Source: Neoechinorhynchus agilis (taxonomy: Eukaryota; Acanthocephala). Taken from it: 64,000 bases of DNA. Position numbers and translations under genes: made by a program. This document shows positions 1 through 12,045 of the stretch, in pieces; position 1 is the stretch's first letter; every line of letters begins with the position of its first letter. Location: contig CM121343.1 of assembly GCA_051530055.1 (NCBI GenBank), positions 930,001-994,000 of the forward strand, in the 5' to 3' direction. The notes under the pieces were generated by a model. That model saw only the letters and a program-made list of their open reading frames with translations, did not search any database and had not been told where the DNA came from.

Positions 1-1649
1 AAAAGCAAGCTAAAGGGAGAATCGAACGCGAATTAGATTTAATCGGGTTGAAACCCTTAAGAACAAATTTCGCCAAATACTACAGGAAAGGATCTTTCAT
101 ACGAGCGGGTGGATTCTCCGACATCTTCCATGGCCGAAGATATTCAAACAACGAAGAAGTCATTCTGAAATTCATCCCTAAGTACAGAACGAGAAATTGG
201 CTATCTATCAATGGGGTCAGTTATCCCACAGAACTTGCTCTTCATAAGATAGCGTCTACCGTAAAAGGTGAGATCCAGCTTATACACGGGTTCTGAGATT
301 TGAGTCATTACTTTTCAGCTTTATCCCAAAATATGAAAATCATCTCACAAATGCGTTGAGCTCATATTGATGAGCACTTTGAGCTGCTCTGTGATTAAAA
401 AAATTGAACTCCGCACATTCCGTCAAATCTTGTTCTTCGATTTCCAAAATACTTTGCTCGAGCTATCAACAAAATCTCAGCTACCTCTACACTAATGCTA
501 CGTTTGTAAAGTCAATTTTTTACGACACAAAAAAAAGTAACTTTAAATTAGAATGTAACCATTTTATGGTCATTAAAAACTACACCTTGTTAATTTGCTT
601 AATAATCCACCCACGAATCAAGAATCTTCGATTTGTGAACCCTGAGGTTTGACTGTCGACTTTGTCGTTGAGTTTTGCTAGTAATTTTGTTTGATTTTTA
701 GAACTGAGTTTACTAAATTTCAATGTTTATAAGTCGTTGGCGCGTGTTCTTTTTTTTAATTCCAAACCCTTCCTTGTTCGCAGGTGTCATTGGATTTCAC
801 GATTATTTTCAGGAACCAATGTCATGGGTAATAGTTATTGAACATCTCCCCAAATGTCTCGACCTTTTCGACTATATGGAGCGGGTTCATCGCGGTCGAT
901 TGTGTGAAGATACTGCTCGTTATTTCTTTAAACAACTCGTCCGAATAAACCACAGACTGATTCGAATGGGCATCGTTCACCGGGATATAAAAAGTGAAAA
1001 TGTTCTTGTCAATCTGGAGAATAATAAATTGGTATTGATTGATTTCGGCGCTAGTGCAATCCTCAAGAGTTGCGCTTACGTTGACTTTCATGGCACCAGA
1101 CAATTTAAGCCACCGGAATACGTCAAGACTGGCAGATACTACGCTGAATCAAGCACTGTTTGGGCTCTTGGGGTTCTCTTGTATGATATGGTTGTCGGTA
1201 AGCTACCTTATGAGAATGAAGTAGAAATCATCAATAATGAACTCGATTTGAAATGTCCGCTGTCCGCAGGTTTACGCGATCTGCTCAAATCATGCCTCAA
1301 TAGCAAACCCGAACGAAGACCCACGCTTCGAGGAATTCTATCCAGTAGCTGGTTGCAGTGTATCACTGAGACGAATCATCAAATCAATAACGCCGCAGCG
1401 GATATTTCTCTGTCAATAAACGATAATGCAACTACAAGCTCCGTTGTTTTTAATTCAAATAGAAAGAATGGAAATGTGGCAGTCTACAATCAAGGTCAAG
1501 TTGCTGGTATCTACCATATACCAGATCTCGCGATTGGTCAAATCGCCAATGGGTTCAATCATCATCATCAGCAGCAGCAGCAACAACAAACAAGACAAAC
1601 GCATGTGCAGGATGAAGATAAATCATTTCGGCATCAAGTTGAACCGTAA
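1..1649 (+). CDS. PIM-family serine/threonine kinase (5' end outside window)
   Basis: Two exons, 1-267 and 784-1649, joined over a 516-bp GT-AG intron. The first exon is open to the window edge and has no ATG, so the start lies upstream. The glycine-rich loop (RAGGFSDIFHG), the ATP-binding lysine (VILKFI), the catalytic loop HRDIKSEN, the metal-binding DFG and a GTRQFKPPE activation segment are all present, so an active kinase is expected. The PIM signature is the spacing and wording around DLFDYMERV, LIDFGASAILK and LLYDMVVGKLPYENEVEII. PIM kinases are constitutively active cytosolic/nuclear kinases acting on survival and translation substrates. The C-terminal tail of about 95 residues is low complexity with a His/Gln run near 1559-1592. 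Family assignment is strong; orthology to one PIM paralogue cannot be given. Confidence 0.9.
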
Positions 1650-2979
1650 TTATATAACTATTAGTTCACACCCACTAGCAATATGTATGACATTTAAGAT
1701 GTGGACGTATTTTGACAAAAAGTGGTTCTATTGCACATGCTAACACTGTCGCTCTGAATTGAGCCGATGGCTGTTCACAGAACTCATTGACAAAAACAAT
1801 CACGTTAATAATAATAAATCCTCTTTGTACCCTTCGTCGTCGTCGTCGTCGTTGTTGAACTGCCCTTTAATGGAAGTTTAGCACCGCAGACTATTATAGG
1901 TTAGTTATTTGAAATATCAAAAATTAGCGATCCATCTTTTCGTTGATGATCTTTCAAAGCTCCCAGACTGTGCGGCAAATGATTAATTTGAATGGAAAAA
2001 TCCTTATCATAACTTTTAATGGGCGGAAGAGGATTGCATTCAGGTGGAAGGATATGCTGTTATTTAGATAGCTTGTCGACACCTGAGAGGAGGGATCATT
2101 AATGACGACTTCAGGGTTGACAATCCCGGGTTCCCGAGTCAACAATCATTTGGTGTGTGTGTGTTGTGACAAATTCCTCTACAAATTGTTTTAGATTGAA
2201 TTGACAATGATTCAATCAGTCGAAATGTATACAGTCTTTTCTTAATCTGTGATATTGAATTTAATGTTCAAACTCAGCCACTTTTTCGCTGATGTCTTTA
2301 TGAGTAATCCGATTGCTGTAAGCTGCATTTAAATTGACTACTAGATGATATGGAATATTGATTGCTCATCAGCTTCTTATACAAATGGTAAACTTGTAGT
2401 CTGATTCTAAATTTAGTTTTAATAATGTTCACTGGGCTGAACCGACGCTCATAGTCAACACCCGAAACTTGAGAAGTGCCACAAATATCTATCAGAAACG
2501 ACAGTCCTGTCTTCATTCTTCAAAACTAAGCGCACGACCGATCTGAATTGAAGAAGTTCTAACTTTCTCTGCAATCAGTAATTGGAATTCGGCATACTAT
2601 TTACAGATTTCTGAGAAGGCACATCATCTTTGTCAAATGGCAAATAATATTTTCGGCATCAGTTTTGAAAAATGACCTAAATTAGCGGAAATCAAATAAC
2701 AAAGAAGAGAAGCAGTTTTTAATACAATTGTCCTGCCAGATTATAGAAATTTAATAGTGAAATGTAGCCACGGATTGCCATTTGAAAAACCTCAACGCAA
2801 AACTCGATTGGCGGCTATATAATGAGGATGCTTAATGCAACACCGGAAAAACGTTTGAATTTTATTGCAAGAAGTTCAACATAGCGCGAAAAACGAAGAA
2901 TTCAAGAATATATTTGTAATTAAAGTACGGCACTAAGCATTGAAATATAAAACCTTAAACGGACGTTTGATTCCACAAA
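1650..2979. other. Intergenic, no gene seen
   Basis: No supported exon. It contains a (CGT)n microsatellite at about 1835-1852 and a short GT run near 2154-2166. The short ORFs on the minus strand (for example 2298-2516) have no recognisable content or codon structure. Confidence 0.6.
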
Positions 2980-4353
2980 TCAGCAGCAATTGATAACAAC
3001 GATTTGGATATCATCCAACGTAGGTATTTGTACCAATAAAATTTTGCCTGCCATTTCGAGTTCTAAGAGTGAGAAATGAACTCTACATTGAGATACTTTC
3101 TGTCCCTTGATTAAAACATCACTTAACTTTTCAAGTAAACGAACTAAGCTCGTGCTATTATCCTTCGATATCTCATGGATGGTTTGCCTAACCTTTTCTC
3201 GGAACAAGCTGTTGTTATCGTATTTTGTACAACTGCCTGAATTTTTGGATAGCACTGTTAGCTTCTGAATACTTAGGGAATTTCTAGGACTTGTATTCTT
3301 GCGAGCATTTTGTACTTTTCTCTCCTTTCGTTCGTTCGGTATCCGTTTGATGACCGTTGTTACAATGAACGGTTTTGACCGTAATTCCGGTAAACAGTAA
3401 GCTTGAAGTTCAAGGCATGGAGGATGTTCCGTAAAGGTGAAGCTTAAAATTACACCGTTGGTTCTAAAGTTTATTCTTTAGAATCAACAGTTTGGTTCGT
3501 CTGGGATCCATTTTGTTGTAAGCCGTATCTGTGCATGGTCCTTAGATTTTGCCACAATCTTCTTTATTCGGCGAAAAGGGAGTTGGTTGACTGAACGATC
3601 TGCTTTCTTAAAGACTTTTGCAAAATCGAGGCAGATTTTATGCTCTGAGCACTTCAACTTGAGTTCACTTGTGGAAATCGAAAGTAACGAACCAACAGTG
3701 CGACCGGTAACAGTTGAACACACGAGTAAATTACCCACACCGGAGCCATCATTTAACAGTTTAGACGATTGATGTAGCTTTTGAAGAGGTTCATTCGCGG
3801 GTGTTAAGATTTCAAATTCGTCAAACAAGTGACCAGAATTGAACGACAACAAATCAGGCGAAGAGTCCAGTTGTGCGAAAAATTCCGATTTCTCATACTG
3901 ATCAATTATGTACCTTTTAAAAGGCTCATCGGCCTCCATAAAATGCGTTTTGAACATCACGACCGCCAGTGAGTTGCCACTATGATCAATATGAGCACCA
4001 TTGGAAATAAGTTTACTACTTGTTCCAGGAATCAACGTCCGACGTGGGTCTAAAACACACTTTCTCTTTGCAATTTCTCGGTTCAAAACTTTTCGTCGTT
4101 TCTTACAACTCATGGCTTCAGCTATAGACAACGCTTGCAAATGAAGCTCATCCATTTTCTTACTGTAAAGAAAACTAGCGATTTCTAAACCTAAACCAGC
4201 CGTACTAAAATCAAAATCATTGTTTTGCCTCTCAGCGAGTGTAACACAGATTTCATCGATTAAATTTGAAGAGAAGTTCGTTCGTTCGCTATGGGTCTTA
4301 CTTTTCTTGAGCCAACACGACAAAGTTGGATCCGACTCCGGACGAATGGACAT
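2980..4353 (-). CDS. NCAPH2: Condensin II complex subunit H2-like (kleisin), possibly interrupted
   Basis: The ORF 4353-3484 starts at an ATG and gives 289 residues. Its first 110 residues follow the N-terminal domain of condensin-2 subunit H2: a helix ending LIDEICVTL, then GLGLEIASFLYSKKMDELHLQAL and a basic KKRRKVLN stretch. NCAPH2 is the kleisin that bridges the SMC2/SMC4 heads in mitotic chromosome condensation. After residue 289 there are two stops within five codons (at about 3484-3474), and then the same reading frame is open again to 2980. That second part includes ELEMAGKILL near its end, as a kleisin C-terminus might. I cannot find a convincing intron removing the stops. The gene may be broken, may have an unusual splice, or may end at 3484. 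The usual family length is about 600 residues. The N-terminal assignment is moderate and the C-terminal link is inference. Confidence 0.5.
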
Positions 4354-4628
4354 GGTGCTATGGCGACATTGACACGTCCCGGTATTCTGCTTGGAAGCGG
4401 AAAACGAGAAGAACGTCCACTTGCTACGTCACAACCGGACTCACGGAATTCAAGGGAAGGGTTCGGAAAGCGATTTTGGTGCGTTCGCGAAAAACCGAAT
4501 CAGGTCTTAAGAAATTAATATCGGAGAATATCAGCATATTCAGAGGACAAATGATGCCGATTAGTTACTGTGGTAAAAAAGTTGTTATCGTGGATTGTTT
4601 TATAATTGCGAAGATAGACATTAATTCT

Positions 4629-4706
4629 CAATATTTCGTCCGTCTCTACGGACTTCTTCAGTCACTTTTAGATCTGAAGAAGTTCGACGAGACGGACGAA
4701 ATATTG
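4629..4706. repeat. 78-bp hairpin, pre-miRNA-like or micro-inverted repeat
   Basis: Two stems of 18 bp and 10 bp are perfectly complementary around a 12-nt loop, separated by one symmetric 5x5 internal loop. The outer stem runs 4629-4646 against 4689-4706 and the inner stem runs 4652-4661 against 4674-4683. The size and shape match an animal microRNA precursor, but a transposon scar would look the same. Confidence 0.6.
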
Positions 4707-4789
4707 TGTGAAAGGCAATTAATAAATTTTTATAGTTTATTTGAAGTGTTTTTGCACATTACCAGAACCTCCATGTAACAAAAAGCGCT

Positions 4790-7680
4790 TACAAACTGCT
4801 ATATGCCTAGCCGTCCTCGCCCTCAATTGTCGCCCGAATGCTTGCAGTGTTGCCTCTCAACACGGCGATGCTGATATTTTGAACCAGGTATTGACCTTGC
4901 ATCGCCGGTTGTAACCTGAAGGCGTCGCTTCAGATCCTTCAGAAGTTGAAGAGCCTCGCTACCAAGAGATCCGTAGGTCTCAACCTAAAAAGGTACAAAC
5001 ACGTGGGTCCGGGCTAAATCGAGGTATATCGCCGTTTTCCGTCTTTCGGCAGTTCTCGCTGCACCTCCAGCTTGAACCACCGAGAACTTGAGATTGTTGG
5101 CCACGAGTTTATCGACACAAATGGCGTCCCAGAAGAGGCATTTGCTCTCCCGCCACGGAAATGCGGCCACCCCATCAGGTCTACGTCCGTCGTCCCTACA
5201 GAGGTTGGCAGGTTCCAAAATATTGGGGGCATTTACCGCGTAACAAGTGCCCGGCTCAGCGCTATGTTAATTTCGGCATGTATCTGTCGGCTGAATTTCT
5301 ACAGATGAGACCATGACGTCCCGATGAATCCATATTTGTGTCGCAGCTGCAACGGTGGGGTCGACACATCGGTAGTCCTCGTCTCATTGAAACTCCGACC
5401 CGTACTGCCTCGTCGGAGAGGAGAGTACCCACAGGTGCCATCGGGACCGCGTTCAACCAATCACCTGATTCTCTACTGGAGATTGCCAACAACCTGGCAC
5501 GGGCAACGTCGACGCTTGAGTCTGATAAGAGAGAGCTTTGAACGCTTGCGACGAGAGGTCGATCCAACACAGATTGCTATTGGCCATTCGCAGGTACACC
5601 ACTCACTGATTCCCTCTTCAAAATGCCTATCAAAATGATAAGTAGATTCCAAAATGCGCTAAACTGTTTTTCCCTCGTGGGAGCCTAAAAATGCGGGCAG
5701 GGATATGTCTGCTGTTTTCCGGATGCCCAACCCGCCAGAAGATACAGGCAAGGATGCTCGTCGCCATGCCTCTTCTGTCAGCTGGACATTTAAAACTTGC
5801 TCGAGACAGTCCTTCAATCTGTCATCTCGCTTGCCACGCTGAACCTTGTGATTGAAAAACGGGGCAGTGCGTAGAGCACAAAGGAACTTGGGAATGAAGA
5901 GGGTATTCTTTATCAAGAACAGAACCTCGTGTGATCCAAGCTCACAGACCCTATCGCAAAGCACCGATAATTTCTTTAGAAGGCTGTTAATTTCGTTTTC
6001 TGCATTCCCATCAAATGCGCAACTGCCCAAAAGCTTAGGCCGGTCAAGGTCAATCATTTCTATCCCGGGTGTAACATTTTCAAAGTCGCGATTTATTACG
6101 TCTTTTGCAGGACCCTTCTTTATATTACAGAATAGAATTTCGCATTTTTCTGTGCTCAATTCAATGCCTAGGTTACTTGCCTCTATCTTGATTTTCTCCA
6201 GGTCACGAACTACCTGGGGATCGCCTCCCAGCGTAACATCGTCCAGGAATCAGGCATTGAATTCGGCATCAAGAGAGTGCGCTAATTCGTTCACTGTGAG
6301 CGCGAAACCAATGGGACCTAATGGGTCTCCCGGTTGAACGCCTCTTTCGGAAGGAATGATGTGATCGTTGAATACAAGAGGGGTCGCAGCTCCGTACGAA
6401 TTTCTAAAATACCCGTAAGCCTCCGGTGCGTGATCTCTGACAGCTTTTAAGAGCGAGTCGCGATTAACGGAATTGAAGGCGTTCCGGAAATCTAATTTCA
6501 GGATCAAGCACGGTTTGGCGTTCTCAATAACAAATGTACGGAGTGCGCGGGCTATGGCTTCCGCCCCGCAAGGTATGCAGCAACCTAGTTGAACTGGACG
6601 AAGAATTTCAGTAACACCTTCTGACACTCGCCTAGAAATCACTTTCCCTGCTAGTCGCCTCAATGTAGAGCCAATCGCGATGGGACGAATCCCACCGTCC
6701 TTCTTTTCTAAAGCGCAAAAAATTCGATTGCTTTGGGGGACAGGTTGTCTCTAGAGAAAACGCCGACTAACCGAGTCAAGGTGTTCAGGAGAACATGGGA
6801 TGGATCACCTACGGAGAAGGACATCATGTCCTGTAGGTGCCGAGGCCGAAGCCCGTCGAGCCCATGTGCTGACCCATTTGCGAACGAAGAAACGGCTGTC
6901 TTAACAACATCAACCGAAAATTCTAACGGGTGCACGAGGGGATCATCTCCGAATATTATAGATGACCAGAGGGTCGAGGATGTTTCTCTGAGAAGTTTGA
7001 GAGTTTTCGTATCATCTCTTGCGAATTCGTTGGTGGATGATAGAATGCGAACCGCACCTCTCACATCACCATCGGCGAGTTTAGAAGACAGTCTCTGGAT
7101 CATTGAACGGGTTGAAACTCGGCTCGGATTCGATGGCTTTGAGAAATCTCCCCTAAAACGCAAGCTTTGCGTATAACCTCTCCAAACGAGTTGTCGAAGG
7201 AGGACAACCGTTTTTGGATGAGGGTGACAAGGGACACGTCAGATGGAACTCCAGCACACCAGTCTCGGGAATGCGAAAAGGCGTGTCCAAGATATCTCGG
7301 TATTTGTCTCGAGACAGTCGCTCAGCAGGGCTGAATACCTCCTCGCTACATGAAATCGAGCGCCCTTTGGGATGCGCTTCAGGATGTTTCTGGGCAGCGC
7401 ACGATCTCCAACAACGAAGGGGTGCAATGGACGATGTTTTGGATGTTCTGACGAGGTTAATTGAGTTGAGGAGCAGAGCTTGCCAGCGGAAGGCCGGAAC
7501 CAACACATTGGGAATCCCTTGGGCCGTGAGTCCAAAATTCTCCCCTTTCGTAATTTTGATCTGCTTGTCACAAACCGGGCACGGATATCGGACAGCGTTG
7601 GCCTCACCTCCCAGAGTACTTGAAATTTCCGTTTGCCGCTTGCTCTCTACAGGTTGTTCGGATCGACAATTTCATTTAGA
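4790..7680 (-). mobile_element. LINE A copy 1: R2-like non-LTR retrotransposon, degenerate
   Basis: Read on the minus strand, the order is: a C2H2-like zinc finger (CPVCDKQI near 7580), a linker, and a reverse transcriptase from about 7163 to 5900 with FRNAFNSVNRD, GVQPGDPLGPIGF and a downstream thumb. Then come a CCHC knuckle (C-PHRC-C near 5350) and a restriction-like endonuclease region with RRPDG followed by WDA (about 5190-5100). The tail RGNTASIRATIE ends near 4795. This order is that of the R2/R4 type of LINE, which uses a PD-(D/E)XK nuclease rather than an APE domain. The frame is broken several times (ORFs 7607-7239, 7163-6708, 6663-6250, 6159-5659, 5570-5262, 5218-4985), so it is an inactive copy. 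No poly(A) or target-site duplication was identified with confidence. Confidence 0.8.
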
Positions 7681-8284
7681 AATTTTTTATAGTTTTACTG
7701 TAGGATTGAAGGAAGTACACAACCTCGGTATAATTCGAGCTTAATGATTTCAATGTTTTAAACGGCTAGGATTTATTCTTTACCAAAACAATAAATGATC
7801 AAATTTGGCCTTTTTAATAGGCGCCGAGAGGAAGATTATGGATATTTTTACCTTTACAATAGCATTCGAGAGTGCAGATGACTCATTTAGTAGTTAAATG
7901 TTGTGAAGTGCTAGTTTACGCTTATGAGCTTTAAACTAAAAGTTTGAGATTTGTACATAATACTCATTAAAACGGGCACAAAAGGATTAGCAATGTATCA
8001 AATGAGATCATTTGACCGTTATTTATCGCTGATACTAAAAGTGCTTTATTGAACGAGGCAATCTAATTTCGCATTTGATGAAGGAATTATTGAAATTCTT
8101 GGATCAAATAAAAAATTGATTTGTATGTCGATCAGAATGTGGGTTGTTCCCATTACCTTTGATGAAATCCGAACTGCTTCGAGAAAAGTGTTTTCAATGG
8201 ACATACTCTGAGAATAAAACGACGAACGAAACTATTCTCCATTGATTATTTTCATTTGGGCACACAGTTCACCGATATAGTTCA
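7681..8284. other. Intergenic, AT-rich, no gene seen
   Basis: No open frame of interest and no recognisable repeat. Confidence 0.5.
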
Positions 8285-8415
8285 GGGAAGTGATTGAATC
8301 ACTCAATATCCTTTTGTACGCATCCCCGTCCGGATTCTCAGATACCTCCCGAGGAAACGGGACTCATCAGTGAGTGCCCTTCAGCGGGGTATTTCATCCC
8401 CTTTGGTTGTTAATC
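8285..8415 (-). mobile_element. tRNA-derived SINE fragment, minus orientation
   Basis: The reverse complement matches the body of the SINE at 49714-50010, including the stretch that reads GATGAGTCCCG, then CCTCGGGAGGTATCTGAG. It lacks the tRNA-like head. It lies head-to-head with the next SINE. Confidence 0.65.
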
Positions 8416-8439
8416 AACGGCGAATATGGATTTTAAAGG

Positions 8440-8670
8440 GCTCAAATCCACTAGGCCACCTTAAATCAGGCCGGTCAAAAGGTTCGAAACCCTCATCGCC
8501 AATGGCACATAAACAAAGGAGACGAAATTCCGCTGAAGATCTGGAGGGATGTACAAACTCATTACTGTGTTATCTCAGATCATCGCTTCCCTGACCCAGA
8601 TTTGTGGATTTTGTGTGCAAGGAGAATAATAAGCCGCGGAAAGGTCTTCACTTCAACACTGAATAAAAAG
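8440..8670 (+). mobile_element. tRNA-derived SINE, plus orientation
   Basis: A box-B-like GGTTCGAAACCC sits at the head. It is followed by the family body (GACGAAATTCCGCTGAAG) and the family 3' part CTGACCCAGAT ... CACTTCAACACT, which is shared with the copy at 26100-26375. Confidence 0.65.
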
Positions 8671-8830
8671 TAATCGTATAAAACCATACATGAGAATAGA
8701 AAACTATTCTTGTGATCATTTGTACAAAAAAGAGTTTTAATCGATAAAAATCTGAGTTTAGATACATAACAAGTTGTTTATTTTCACCGGAACAAGTCGA
8801 TCATTTGATCGAGTGTAAAATGTACAAAAT

Positions 8831-9861
8831 TTACAATTGTAGTATAAACACCAACATAAAGCAAGCGGCTGTGTAGGTTAATGGGTTGAAAATTGTAGAA
8901 GACGGACTTTTCAAAGCACGATTTTTTCGAATTCCTTTTCTTTTCGAATATATTTTGTGCGATCGGTGATAGCCATTGATTTCCTTTTTCTCTGGCTTTT
9001 GCAAAGAAACAATCCTTTTTTGCTTTGGTCTTCTTATTTGTAGTCCACCTGAGACGTCCGAGTGGATTGTGTCGATCGTGATGGTTCTAATGTCCTTGAC
9101 AAATAGTCCATTATCTACAACACAGGTCACATTTTGAATACCATTACGTTTCATTTCTCTGATAATTATTACTGGACCTTCGATAGTTTCATCTAAATGT
9201 GTAACAATCAATAAGCCATTGGTACTCGAAATAGTCATATAAATGCCATTAATTGCATGCAAACACATGCGAGCATATAAAAAATAGCTTACATGAAGAT
9301 CCATTTGATAAATATGTCATTAAAACAATTGACGGCATCGGATCACCTGTGGCTTCACACAAAATGATTACATCGTCGCTGTCGTATATTTCGTCCAGAG
9401 GAAAAACTGTTAAATTTGTTATTCGAGGGGGCACTAAATTTTTGAGAAAAAACCCATTAATTTGTCAGACTTGTTTCAAAAACTGTACCTTGAACAGTGA
9501 CGTTGTATACTTGTACCAGTTTGGAATTAACGCGACATTCGTAGAGTCCTGAGTCTCTATTTGGTAAGGCATCTCTGACTACCAATTTCCAAAACAAATC
9601 ATAATCCTGTTCTATGGAATGCTTTTTCTCCAAAATCGGTGCAAAGTTGCTGACTTTAACATTGCGAGGTGTAATAAACTGCACTTTATCGTTGAAAGAA
9701 TAAGCTTCACACAAGAGTTCGATATTTTGTCCAGTACGAGCAACAACGGTTTCATTTGGACGTCGTGATGGAATTGCTGTCATTGTCGTTATGGCCAGGA
9801 GGAAAAGGTTGGCTGCTATTGAGCTGAAAGTTCGATGATACTCAGTTGTATTGATCTTCAT
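8831..9861 (-). CDS. Secreted/GPI-anchored two-immunoglobulin-domain protein
   Basis: Exon 1 is 9861-9489: an ATG, a hydrophobic signal segment (LFLLAITTMTAI) and a first Ig domain with IELLCEA and DSGLYECRV as the B- and F-strand cysteines. A 55-bp intron (9488-9434) leads to exon 2 from 9433, which reads PPRITNLTVFP and VIILCEATGDP, the start of a second Ig domain. The frame then changes between about 9345 and 9290 and continues to the stop at 8831 with NGLLIV and NVTCVVDNG (the partner cysteine). The exact splice of that second intron is uncertain. The last 20 residues are hydrophobic after a basic region, as in a GPI-attachment signal. The layout resembles IgLON/lachesin-type neural surface proteins, but with two rather than three Ig domains. 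The precise family is not recognised. Confidence 0.7.
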
Positions 9862-11703
9862 TCATTTACGGGAATAAGTAGCGTTTTAAACCAAAATGTG
9901 CCTTATATTGCACATGTAATGTTCCGTCTGAAAACAATTCAACTACGATCTCTAATAGAACGCAAATAGGGACTCACACAAGCACAATGTTTGAATGTGA
10001 AACGTGGGAAGGGTGATAAATCTATTTTTAGTCAAGGATACCTTCGTTGATTCGCACAACGACTACAGTCGAATAGTAGTGGTAGCTCTAGTTTATGGTG
10101 CAGAAGTGCTGATAATGCATTAAAGGCCAATGTGTGAGTTCTAGCACAGCAAACTCTCAGACCGTATCAGAGAATCGAAGAGTGACATAGCTGATTATAC
10201 CAACAACCTTAATGCGCTGTGATTTTTTTAGAGTTTATTCATCTACAATTCCGCGAAAAAACGAATCTAATTGGCTCCTTTGATCTTTTCCACACTCTAG
10301 CCAATAGGAACGTGACCTTGGTCACGTGAATGTAACGGCCTACAAATAATTTATACCTGTTTATAGCGTAAAAATTAAAAGAATTTCCTCGATATTTCAA
10401 AACAATCGGATTTAATAAATTCTTTTAATTTTACATGTCCATAAATGAATAGTTCAAACAAATAATTTTTATAATTTTTTTAAAAGAATTTCAATACCAT
10501 TAATCACCGATGCACAGACGAATGGCCGCGAGCTCCTCTTTAATTGTCTCATCACTCATCGTGTGCATCCTGGCAGAACTCGTCCATCATCTCGAGTATG
10601 AGATAGGGGCACGTATGGTTGGTAGAGCCGTATTTCAGGACTTCAGCTATGCTCGCCTATGTAAACATGGAACGCATTCGGATAACACCGGCGCTTTGAT
10701 TAGGACATGATCCCTCTAGATTAAGCGGTAACCTTCAATCAAAGATCGTAAAACAAAATCCGTATTCAGGGTCATAGGCAATACGTGGCATTGAGTTGGC
10801 TTTTACAACAGAACAATGGAAAAATTAAACCATTTTATGATCTAGCTCGTAAAGCTGAATCAATTTTTAGGATCGTATAACTATGAAAAAAGATTTGAAC
10901 CACACCTTTTAGTTATTTGATCCATATCTCTTAATTAAAATAACCAATACAAATTTATGTTGCGACACCATTGACAGTGAACGTTTAGTTGTTATTGTTA
11001 GTTACATCAACAATGATGAAAGCAACCTTGCCGAAAAAGAAAATATCAATCATTGAATACAATGGAAAATCAGAATTGTTTGATGTAAAACAAACACATA
11101 CCTCTTTAATTGGCGTGAGTGATTGGATCATAATTGAATGCTAAAAGAAAACGTTAAGAGTCCATGGTAAAAATGGTCATTCTGAACTACACTCACCTCT
11201 CGAGTGCATTTAATGTAAAAGCACAGTGTCCAGACTGATGGTGGCTATATGTTGCTTGGATTTACCAGCCACTGACCAAATATTTGCTCTTTCTGCTAGT
11301 ATTCCATCTTACGGCCAGCGTTTCCGTGACAGTTCCGGCAACACCAACCACTACTAGCAAGGGCAGCGCAAGCGATGTCAAGTTTAAAAAATCAGCGATC
11401 AATCACAAATGGTGCAGGCACTACACAGACTGTGTCGTTCACCATGACGATGATGATGATGGTGGTGGTGGTGGAATCGGATTCATGCAATCGATTGCCT
11501 TGGATACGGCTTGAAGTAGTTGCAATTTCCCTCGCTTGGGTTGTGCTTAGACACCAAAGTGCATATTTTCCTCCGGCGGGAAATGCTGCAATGCGTTTGG
11601 CAAAAAGAGCTTCACTCCAAGTTATTATCAAGTTTTCATCTGCATACGCGTGTCTGAGCCAATAAAAATATGTATATGGAATACCTTAGTTGCCAAGAAA
11701 ACC
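9862..11703. other. Intergenic; candidate promoter motifs and short repeats
   Basis: No supported gene. A CCAAT box near 10301 is followed by a near-palindrome GTGACCTTGGTCACGTG (about 10312-10328), which holds a CACGTG E-box and a TGACCTTGG nuclear-receptor half-site. A GAT/GGT microsatellite lies at about 11447-11474. The ORF around 11284-11514 has no ATG and translates that microsatellite, so it is not called. Confidence 0.4.
10374..10432. repeat. Short inverted repeat related to the MITE at 61851-62013
   Basis: The ends AAAATTAAAAGAATTT and AAATTCTTTTAATTTT are exact reverse complements. The right half also shares AACAATCG and AATAAATTCTTTTAATTTT with the 163-bp element at 61851-62013, so it is probably a remnant of the same family. 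Confidence 0.5.
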
Positions 11704-12045
11704 TTAGGAAGTAGGAAAGTGCTTATTTCTGTATGGTAGGCGGTTTGGAGAAAGATAGGAACGGAAGCGGCAAAAATTGAGTTGTCGAAGCTCCAACACA
11801 GAGTTTCGTCTGTATATTGTTGTGTTAAAAGTCGAATTGACTAAATTAGTGGAGACGAGTCCTTTCGGGATAACTTTCAGGAAGATGGGAACATAAGTGA
11901 TGGTAACGTACAGATATTGAGTTTCGTCAGCATCCAGACGCAGGTAATTGACCACATATTCTCTAGCTACGCATGATTTATGAGTATAAAATGCCAATCT
12001 TGCCTCAGATGAATACACTATCTTACCTTTGGATTTCATATACAT
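11704..12045 (-). CDS. Unrecognised open frame, 113 residues, possible exon
   Basis: A 113-codon frame from an ATG at 12045, moderately hydrophobic with regular beta-like alternation (YLYVTITYVPIFL). I do not recognise it. No clear upstream exon was found before 12250. It may be one exon of a spliced gene or chance. Confidence 0.2.
   Translation of the reverse strand: MYMKSKGKIVYSSEARLAFYTHKSCVAREYVVNYLRLDADETQYLYVTITYVPIFLKVIPKGLVSTNLVNSTFNTTIYRRNSVLELRQLNFCRFRSYLSPNRLPYRNKHFPTS

Noticed and set aside
4326-4778. 150-codon plus frame starting inside the condensin gene's first codons
   Set aside because: It overlaps the start of the minus-strand gene, its second half runs through the 78-bp hairpin, and it has no recognisable family.
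11284-11514. Secreted Asp/Gly-rich peptide
   Set aside because: No ATG at the start; the acidic/glycine run is the translation of a GAT/GGT microsatellite.
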